Source of the DNA: Helicobacter sp. 13S00482-2
GTDB lineage: Bacteria; Campylobacterota; Campylobacteria; Campylobacterales; Helicobacteraceae
DNA: 64,000 bases
Assembly: GCF_002272795.1 (NCBI RefSeq)
Contig: NZ_MLAT01000009.1
Location: forward strand, 1-64,000
Direction of reading: 5' to 3'
Shown: positions 1 through 6,084 of the stretch, piece by piece
How the letters are laid out: every line of letters begins with the position of its first letter
How positions within the stretch are numbered: position 1 is the first letter of the stretch
The notes under the pieces: generated by a model
Told to the model about the DNA's origin: nothing
Databases searched by the model: none
Seen by the model: only the letters and a program-made list of their open reading frames with translations
Translations under genes and position numbers: made by a program

Positions 1-99
1 AATAAAAGGAGGTGAAAAGAGAACTTGTGATAAACCCACTCTCATTGATAATAGATCAGATTGTTTATCACGTGCGAAATGAATCTGATTGCATCATCT

Positions 100-410
100 A
101 AACTGAGTTTGTTTGGTTTAGATTGAATCTGAAATTGATTTGATTGATTTGATTTAGTTGTTTTGATTTTGATTTGAATCTAAATCTGTTTTGATTTTGA
201 TTTGAATGTTTTGGTTTTGAATTAGTTTTGAATTTGAATTGTTTGATTTGTTTTAAATCTAAAATTGATATTGAATCTAATTGATTTGAATGTTTTGATT
301 TTGATTTGAATCTAAATCTGATTTTAATTGATATTGAGTCTAATTGATTTATTTTAAATCTGAATCTGATTGATTTTGATTTTGAATTGAATCTTTTTGA
401 TTCAAGACAT
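100..410. repeat. Low-complexity TTGATTT / TTTGAATC repeat block
   Basis: The + strand is built almost only from TTTTGATTTTGATTTGAATC-like words. A 29-bp stretch recurs exactly at 160-188 and 292-320 (offset 132). A second 24-bp unit recurs at 264-287 and 327-350 with one change, and part of it appears again near 788. The irregular spacing suggests slippage or amplification, not a designed array. No open frame runs through it. Confidence 0.7.
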
Positions 411-634
411 CATTTTATTGTTTGAACGCATTGAGAAACCTTCAAGCTTGAACCCCCCGTTAATACCCGATTGAGCCACGTTGTCATCATAGGAACTTGG
501 GGAGGGGGTAATACTAGCAATTTTTATTTATTTCTTATAATACATATTAAAACCACTCAGATTTATATTGAAAGCTAATCTTGTGTCTTGAATATCCATC
601 CTATCCATCCTAACCATCCAAGATGTTTTGTTCT

Positions 635-765
635 GATTTGTTTAGATCTAACCACAAGGAGTGATTGATGAACAAATCCAATAAAAGAGAGTCCAAAAAC
701 TCCTCAAAGTCAAGAGCTATGAAAATGATAGGATTTGTTTAGAACTAACCACAAGGAGTGATTGA
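635..765 (+). repeat. 34-bp direct repeat carrying a ribosome-binding site
   Basis: Copies at 635-668 and 732-765 differ at one base (GATC against GAAC) and lie 97 bp apart. Each ends in AAGGAGTGATTGA. The first copy leads into ATG at 668 and a 24-residue basic frame that terminates with TAG inside the second copy; the second copy is followed by GAATTAA and no start codon. It looks like a duplicated translation-start region, possibly of a lost phage gene. Confidence 0.6.
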
Positions 766-1395
766 ATTAAGAATCTCACTGCAATCAACATCTCTCACTC
801 ATTGGAATTGATATTGAATCTAATGAGATCATCTCTTGTTTCAATAGGAACGATGATTTCAAAGAGTAATAAACAGGAAGTGACGAGAAGTGAATTTGGT
901 TTGTTTAAAAATGAAGTGCTAGAGCGATGACATTCCAAATCCACTCGCTAAATGATAAGAAGTCATTAGAGTTGCTATATAAATCTTGATTCTCAAGGAA
1001 GCTCTATCAAAAAAACAACTCCATATCTTTATCTCATAGACTCCCCTTGTGAGATCTTGATATTGAATATATAAATGTTCAATCTTGAATGTAATGAACT
1101 ATTTCTTATATCATTGATCTTAAACACACTGATAGGATTTCCAAAGAAACCACTAAAACTGAGTTTCTAATCCTCTCTAGCAGGTTATAACTCAATACCT
1201 TAGGAGCGAGGTAGATTTTTAACCTGCGTAGTGATGAGGATTCAAAAAATCCCAAACCATCAAAATTGGGTTGATAAGAAAGCTTTAGCTTTAAAATAAC
1301 TCTAGTCTTTAGAAAACCACGCGAATTTAAATCGTGTGCATCATCTTGACCTTCATAAGAAGGTCAAACAAATAAAACACAACAAAGGAGCTAAA

Positions 1396-1641
1396 ATGCT
1401 AACAAAAACATTTAAATTCAGTGATGATAGAGAAATCACACTCAAAGAACCCACAGTACTCCAGCTAGAATCAGCACAAAAGAAATATGGCAAAGATGAA
1501 TTAGGTATTTCCAAAGCCTTGCTAGTAGATATGAGTGGAGGTGATCTAACCATTGATTCAATCAATAGCTTATCTGTTAGAGAATTCAAGCAGTTATTAG
1601 AAAGCGTGAAAGAGTTCATCGGGGTTGATGTATCGGACTAA
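1396..1641 (+). CDS. Mu-like phage tail assembly chaperone
   Basis: An 81-residue protein resembling the small tail assembly proteins (Mu gp41 / tail protein E type) encoded just before the tape-measure gene in contractile-tailed phages; they help assemble the tail around the tape measure. It begins MLTKTFKFSDDREITLKEP, has the short beta-rich start typical of the family and an acidic end (FIGVDVSD). I prefer ATG at 1396 to the in-frame ATG at 1336 because AAAGGAG lies 6 nt upstream. The next phage gene on this strand is a tape-measure-like frame at 2486, which fits the family. The call rests on context and general resemblance, not a diagnostic motif. Confidence 0.6.
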   Translation: MLTKTFKFSDDREITLKEPTVLQLESAQKKYGKDELGISKALLVDMSGGDLTIDSINSLSVREFKQLLESVKEFIGVDVSD

Positions 1642-1766
1642 GAGAGGGCATAGCTTTATTAGGCTATGCCCTACATTTCACATTGGTGGAAATAAAAAAT
1701 ATGGGTTATAGTGAATTTTTGGATTATTTTGAGATAGCTAAAAAGATAGTTGAGGTGAAGATATGA
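1629..1766 (+). CDS. Possible -1 frame extension of the tail chaperone
   Basis: In the -1 frame relative to the chaperone, an open stretch runs across the chaperone stop to TGA at 1764-1766. It reads GLREGIALLGYALHFTL, then a 21-residue part starting with Met at 1701 (MGYSEFLDYFEIAKKIVEVK). Tail chaperone genes of many phages make a longer product by a -1 ribosomal shift into such a frame. The -1 frame is closed by TGA at 1626, so a shift must occur in the last four codons, and I see no classical slippery heptamer there. An independent short gene from 1701, or a decayed remnant, are alternatives. Confidence 0.4.
   Translation, partial: CIGLREGIALLGYALHFTLVEIKNMGYSEFLDYFEIAKKIVEVKI
1645..1672 (+). 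other. 10-bp stem-loop just after the chaperone stop
   Basis: AGGGCATAGC (1645-1654) pairs perfectly with GCTATGCCCT (1663-1672) around an 8-nt loop, 3 nt after the stop codon. No T-run follows, so a rho-independent terminator is unlikely. Its position suits a stimulator of frameshifting or a translational barrier. Confidence 0.5.
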
Positions 1767-1811
1767 ATGGATTAAAGAAGAGAGTAAAAAAGCAGACAAC
1801 ACTCTATCTAT

Positions 1812-2396
1812 TTAGATATAGCGTTGAACTGCTTTCTCAAATTCACGCTCTTGCTTGGTTATTGCACTTCGCTTTTTAAGGCCAAACTTGATTTTATCGA
1901 ATATGCCTGGTTTTTCTATAGAGTCAAATTCTGCTTGAATTTGGCTTATTTTTTGTTTCAATTCAAGCTTATAAAGTACACCGATTTTTTTGCGTATATA
2001 ATCTTTTGCAATGTTAAGTTTTTCGTCTATGGTATCAAGATATTCGTAGGTTTTTTTGATTTTTTTGCCAAATCCTTTAGAAGATGTTATTTCAGAGAGA
2101 TTTTGATCAATCTGGCTTATTTTCTTTTCAAGTTCGTCATCTGCTTGTTTAAGGTCTGCATCAAATTCGCTTACACTCTCGCCAATTTTTTTAGAGATAG
2201 CATCGTTTATTTCTTTTACTTTGTTTTCAAGCTCTGGAGCTTCTATTTGAATTCTCTCAGCTTTGAGCTCATAACTAAGCCTAGTAACATCATCAAGCGC
2301 ATTTTTAGCTTTTTTTTCAAGTTCCTTAATTTCGTTACTAGAATCGCCAGAAGTAAGAGGGGTTAGGAAGTACAGATCGACAAGACTCAAACTCAT
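1812..2396 (-). CDS. Coiled-coil protein, opposite to the phage tail genes
   Basis: A 194-residue, very charged protein that I do not recognise. From about residue 20 to 150 it is a nearly continuous Lys/Glu-rich helix with heptad-like spacing (for example IKELEKKAKNALDDV and DELEKKISQIDQNL), so a long coiled coil is expected. There is no signal peptide or membrane segment. AAAGGG precedes the ATG at a suitable distance. It lies between the tail chaperone and the tape-measure fragment but on the other strand, the usual arrangement for a phage cargo (moron) gene with its own promoter. Function unknown. Confidence 0.6.
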   Translation of the reverse strand: MSLSLVDLYFLTPLTSGDSSNEIKELEKKAKNALDDVTRLSYELKAERIQIEAPELENKVKEINDAISKKIGESVSEFDADLKQADDELEKKISQIDQNLSEITSSKGFGKKIKKTYEYLDTIDEKLNIAKDYIRKKIGVLYKLELKQKISQIQAEFDSIEKPGIFDKIKFGLKKRSAITKQEREFEKAVQRYI

Positions 2397-2485
2397 ATTT
2401 CACCCTTTTATCATAAATATTTTGCAAATATTTTACATCGTTTGTTTAAAAAAATCAACACCAAAACCACAATAAAGGATAAACA

Positions 2486-3109
2486 ATGGGCTTAAAATCA
2501 GATCTAACAGTTAATCTAGGAGCAGAATTTTCAGAGATCACTAAAGGCATCAGGATTTTCAGTAGAAAAATAGGAGAGAGCCTAAGTGATAGCATTGCCA
2601 AAGGAATATCAAACCCGATCAATAAATTCAAAGGAGAATTAGTAAAACTCAAAGTCTCTTTCAGTGTTCCTGCAGGTCAATTCAAAAAAGTTGATGAAAT
2701 GGCTAAAAGAATCAGCGATACTACGCACGTAAAACCAGAATTGGATTTAAAACGAGCCAATAAACAGCTATCAGATCTTAGAGGTCAAATACTAGGGACC
2801 TATTCCACATTTATCTCTAAGCCCGTATCCGCAAGTATAGACTTCAACAATGCCATCAATGAAATCAATCGTTTTGCTGATCTATCCACCAAAGAACTCT
2901 CCATTGATCTCACCAAATACAATGCTTTAAAAGAGCAAAAAATAAAATTTGAATTGATCTTATATAAAAAACTTTTAGGAATCTATAACGATATGATAGG
3001 GAGTGTTAAGCAAATGAATCAAAAAGAATTAGGGATATTTGAACTATGCGATAGACTTCCGAGTTTGCTAGAAGACAAGGAGACTATCGTGGATTTAAAA
3101 GCATCATAA
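2486..3109 (+). CDS. Truncated phage tail tape-measure protein
   Basis: A 207-residue protein whose first 130 residues look like the start of a Mu-like tail tape-measure protein: MGLKSDLTVNLGAEFSEITK, then KIGESLSDSIAKGISNPINK and the VDEMAKRISDTT segment. Intact tape-measure proteins are several times longer, with a long helical body and hydrophobic segments, none of which is present. The last 60 residues (from about LTKYNALKEQKIKFE) differ in character and may be the end of another phage gene joined by a deletion. ATG follows AAAGGATAAACA. It is probably not functional as a tape measure. Confidence 0.55.
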   Translation: MGLKSDLTVNLGAEFSEITKGIRIFSRKIGESLSDSIAKGISNPINKFKGELVKLKVSFSVPAGQFKKVDEMAKRISDTTHVKPELDLKRANKQLSDLRGQILGTYSTFISKPVSASIDFNNAINEINRFADLSTKELSIDLTKYNALKEQKIKFELILYKKLLGIYNDMIGSVKQMNQKELGIFELCDRLPSLLEDKETIVDLKAS

Positions 3110-3173
3110 AAAGCTATTAATTTAGGTTTATATATTTTTGTATTGCTAAAAATAATCTTTCTATTCTTCAATT

Positions 3174-3443
3174 TTACCCTAGCTTTTTTAAGTCAATATA
3201 TAATGTTTTTCCTTTTTCTATAATTAAAAAAATAAAAAGAGGCTCATAACCAAGGTTGCTATAATTGTCTATTTCAGAGCCAAATATAGAATGTTGATTT
3301 TGATTATAGCCTTTTTCTATAAAGTGTTCTTTGAGAGAAAAACGTAACTTTATTGCATCATTATTTGTTATTGTGTTAGATAGAATGTCTTTTTTCAATA
3401 GCCTTTTTTGCTCCATCAGGAATTTTGTCGAATAATTCATCAA
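3174..3443 (-). CDS. Hypothetical small protein downstream of the DUF4145 gene
   Basis: Up to 89 residues; not recognised. The centre and end (LKEHFIEKGYNQNQHSIFGS, then EPLFIFLIIEKGKTLYIDLK) look like a real folded protein with alternating hydrophobic strands. The start is uncertain. ATG at 3440 and an in-frame TTG before it follow AAAGAAG, but both lie well inside the 3' end of the upstream DUF4145 gene, so a later TTG or ATG near 3410 is also possible. It is encoded in the same direction as the DUF4145 pseudogene and may have formed one unit with it. Confidence 0.4.
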   Translation of the reverse strand: MMNYSTKFLMEQKRLLKKDILSNTITNNDAIKLRFSLKEHFIEKGYNQNQHSIFGSEIDNYSNLGYEPLFIFLIIEKGKTLYIDLKKLG

Positions 3444-3961
3444 CTTCTTTTTCTGCGGTAATCATTCTGTCAGCAATTAAATTTATCATTTTAAAAAGTT
3501 TATAGGCAATTTCTGACTTGTCGTTTATATCTAGCTCATTTGGAATGGACGGCATTATTACCAACAACTCTGACAATATCTAGTGCCTTTTGAACTTTTG
3601 AAGGCAAACCCTGTTTTACTAGTTCTGCAATAACATCATTAAGATTTTTATCACCTTGTCCTAAATGTTGCGTTAATTTTTGTAACGCTAATCTTAGCAA
3701 AGCACAGGCTCCTCTTGGAGAATAATTCACAATCAAAGCAGTCTCTTTATAGATTTCTTTGATGTCTTCAGGTAAATCTTTATTAGGAGAATCAACAAGT
3801 ATTGGTTCGGGATAAACCATTTTTTTTGAATACCATATGCTTGGCTTTTCACAAACCCAACAAGTTGCTCTATCGATTTCTGCAAAAAAAATTGTAACAA
3901 ATTTTCTCCATTCCATCTGAGCATGTACATTACAACGGGGACAAATAAAGTTGCTTTTCAT
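3376..3961 (-). pseudogene. DUF4145 domain protein, frameshifted
   Basis: The first part (from ATG at 3961) reads MKSNFICPRCNVHAQMEWRK, with CxxC and WVCEKP cysteine pairs that suggest a zinc ribbon, then the DUF4145 core ending RVVGNNAVH. The frame then closes at 3536. The neighbouring frame carries the expected continuation, PNELDINDKSEIAYKLFKMI to EKRHSI, ending at 3376. Removing one A at 3544-3545 on the + strand restores one 195-residue protein. DUF4145 proteins occur alone or fused to restriction-type nucleases and are common in defence regions; their role is unclear. The frame also stays open upstream into the CRISPR array, but no start or ribosome site supports a longer protein. A sequencing error cannot be excluded. 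Confidence 0.7.
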
Positions 3962-4053
3962 AAATTGTGGTTGTGCTTCACTAATGTTTTCGATTATTTC
4001 TGAAATCCTTTCAAAAAATTGGGTGGAGATGGTACGCTGCTTTCGAGTGTTGT

Positions 4054-5478
4054 GTTTTAGGTAGTTCTTAAATCTTCTTATGCTAGAATCACTGATAGGA
4101 ACACAGATGGCGAGTTCGGGTTTTAGGCAGTTCTTAAATCTTCTTATGCTTGCTAAAATAGCATTTGCTATCCAAATATCTTCGGTTGGTTTTAGGCAGT
4201 TCTTAAATCTTCTTATGCTAAAATTATTGAATTTATTATTGAAAGTCTTAAAAGGTTTTAGGCAGTTCTTAAATCTTCTTATGCTAAAATTAATAAAATT
4301 CATATTTCCAAAACGAATGAGTTTTAGGCAGTTCTTAAATCTTCTTATGCTAAAATTGTCCCAATCGAAAGAAAGGGACAACCTGAGTTTTAGGCAGTTC
4401 TTAAATCTTCTTATGCTAAAATATTTTGAATACCATCAAAAATAGAAAAGAAAGTTTTAGGCAGTTCTTAAATCTTCTTATGCTAAAATGAAGTCCAATG
4501 TAAATAGTTCCCTCCTCTAGTTTTAGGCAGTTCTTAAATCTTCTTATGCTAAAATACATGAGATATTCACTTGAATCTTCAGAAGGTTTTAGGCAGTTCT
4601 TAAATCTTCTTATGCTAAAATGATAGGGCATTTTTAATCAAGCTACCAAAGGTTTTAGGCAGTTCTTAAATCTTCTTATGCTAAAATTTATATAGAATGT
4701 GATAAAAACCTTTCTAGGTTTTAGGCAGTTCTTAAATCTTCTTATGCTAAAATCATACTTCTCTGCAATAATTTCATCAAAATTGTTTTAGGCAGTTCTT
4801 AAATCTTCTTATGCTAAAATTTATGGGGAGCAAAAACGGCGATACCACAGTTTTAGGCAGTTCTTAAATCTTCTTATGCTAAAATTTTGGGCAGTTTGTT
4901 CTGCTTGGGCTTTAGGTTTTAGGCAGTTCTTAAATCTTCTTATGCTAAAATCTTTTGATAAGTTATCCAAACTCAAGGCAGGTTTTAGGCAGTTCTTAAA
5001 TCTTCTTATGCTAAAATTACTTTTGTTAAAAAGTATTAATATGTCCTGTTTTAGGCAGTTCTTAAATCTTCTTATGCTAAAATCTTTTGATAAGTTATCC
5101 AAACTCAAGGCAGGTTTTAGGCAGTTCTTAAATCTTCTTATGCTAAAATTGTCATTGGTAATGCTAATAATGTGAGTTCGTTTTAGGCAGTTCTTAAATC
5201 TTCTTATGCTAAAATTACTTTTGTTAAAAAGTATTAATATGTCCTGTTTTAGGCAGTTCTTAAATCTTCTTATGCTAAAATATTACCTTCTATTATGGAA
5301 AAAATAGACAAGTTTTAGGCAGTTCTTAAATCTTCTTATGCTAAAATCTTGCCCTTGATTCTTAAAACTCAGGATAGTTTTAGGCAGTTCTTAAATCTTC
5401 TTATGCTAAAATAAAAAACATAAACAATTCTATGTTTATCATGTTTTAGGCAGTTCTTAAATCTTCTTATGCTAAAAT
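4054..5478 (+). CRISPR. Type II-C CRISPR array, 22 repeats and 21 spacers
   Basis: The 36-bp repeat starts GTTTTAGGCAGTTCTTAAAT and ends TATGCTAAAAT, the pattern of Campylobacter and Helicobacter type II-C repeats. Repeats start at 4054, 4120, 4189, 4255, 4321, 4387, 4454, 4520, 4586, 4652, 4718, 4785, 4850, 4916, 4982, 5048, 5114, 5180, 5246, 5312, 5377 and 5443. Spacers are 29-31 bp. The first repeat has two substitutions (GGTAG and CTAGAAT); the second carries a TGCT duplication near its 3' end. Spacers 4952-4981 and 5084-5113 are identical, as are 5018-5047 and 5216-5245. Orientation is set by the tracrRNA and by comparison with C. jejuni crRNAs, where the spacer precedes GUUUUAG. No cas gene lies in the window. 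Confidence 0.97.
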
Positions 5479-5534
5479 AGACCCTCTTGATTTCCCCTGT
5501 ATTGTGGGAATTTTAAGGATAAATAGCATTGAAA

Positions 5535-5545
5535 TATGCTAAAAT
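5535..5545 (+). promoter_or_regulatory. Extended -10 element of the tracrRNA promoter
   Basis: TATGCTAAAAT is identical to the last 11 bases of the CRISPR repeat. It lies 6-7 nt upstream of the start of the anti-repeat, as expected for a vegetative extended -10 (TGnTAnAAT-like). The same element at each repeat end could start crRNA transcription one spacer at a time, as known for Neisseria and Campylobacter type II-C arrays. Confidence 0.65.
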
Positions 5546-5549
5546 TGCA

Positions 5550-5641
5550 TCAGAAGATTTAAGAACTGCCTAGAATAAACGGTTATTGGGTTCCGTGCGG
5601 GGTTACAATCCCCCAAAAACCCTAAATCAGAAATTATTTTG
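5550..5641 (+). ncRNA. tracrRNA of a type II-C CRISPR system
   Basis: Positions 5552-5572 are a perfect 21-nt complement to the repeat (AGAAGATTTAAGAACTGCCT and one more A), followed by near-complementary bases to 5580. Downstream is the conserved hairpin part: GCGGGGTTACAATCCCC at 5597-5613, the same core as in the C. jejuni tracrRNA, enclosed by GGGTT (5588-5592) and AACCC (5618-5622). The RNA base-pairs with pre-crRNA and loads Cas9. It is transcribed in the array direction, starting about 72 bp after the last repeat. The 3' end is approximate; only a loose ATTATTTT follows. Confidence 0.9.
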
Positions 5642-6084
5642 TATCAGCAAAAAATAAGATAACATAAAGATTAGCTTATCAGAAACTAGATTTCAAATAT
5701 CCCTAGTCAAATCGCCTTTTATATTCCCAAAACATTTTTCAATCCCCACAAAAAATCCATTCCCTGAATCAGAAACCTTAACTTTGAATGTGTATTTATT
5801 AGAAATTAAATTATTTCTATTTTGAGTAGTATTTTTTATTCACTATTTTTATAAATTTTTAGTATATTCAGTTTTAAAATTATATTTTAAAACTATTTAG
5901 TAGGTTTAGTTTTAAAATAATAATAAATCTATGAGAGAATTTGAAAAAATAATCAATATTTAAAAAATAGACTTCTTATACACCATAGATAATCTAACAA
6001 AAAAATACAAGTTAGCCATTATTGTTCGAAATTGATAAAAAAGTGATTTGACGTCCAGATCAAAACAAGGAATGTATCCTTATT
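5642..6084. other. AT-rich intergenic region with an inverted repeat
   Basis: No gene is visible. The stretch is very AT-rich. AGTTTTAAAAT occurs at 5870-5880, as an exact inverse at 5884-5894 with a 3-bp centre, and again directly at 5908-5918. This could be an operator, an IHF- or H-NS-type binding region, or simply compositional. It separates the tracrRNA from the convergent 3' end of the toxin-like gene. Confidence 0.5.

Larger units (their letters stand above)
1..1335. other. Non-coding, repeat-rich flank of a decayed prophage
   Basis: No convincing gene is visible in this 1.3 kb. A GTG-initiated frame of 29 codons (12-101) follows an AAAGGAGG-like site but sits too close to it; it could be the tail of a phage protein. 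A 24-residue lysine-rich frame lies at 668-742 after an AAGGAG site. The rest is interrupted by stops, with a low-complexity block (about 100-410) and a 34-bp direct repeat. Because the next genes on the + strand are phage tail genes, the most likely reading is degraded phage DNA, but no phage gene can be named here. Confidence 0.5.

Noticed and set aside
1645-1672. Stem-loop as a transcription terminator
   Set aside because: No T-run follows, and phage tail frames continue directly behind it on the same strand.
1824-2366. 180-residue + strand frame opposite the coiled-coil gene
   Set aside because: Phe- and Tyr-rich composition typical of the reverse of Lys/Glu codons, no ribosome site; the minus-strand gene has a good start.
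3110-4053. Degenerate cas9 or cas1 remnant upstream of the array
   Set aside because: Both strands were read; the only coding signal is DUF4145 plus a small hypothetical protein, with no HNH, RuvC or Cas1-like motif.
4080-5175. Open frames on both strands with repeated segments FRQFLNLLMLK or FSIRRFKNCLK
   Set aside because: They are translations of the CRISPR repeat, which has no stop in these frames; spacers make up the rest. Not proteins.
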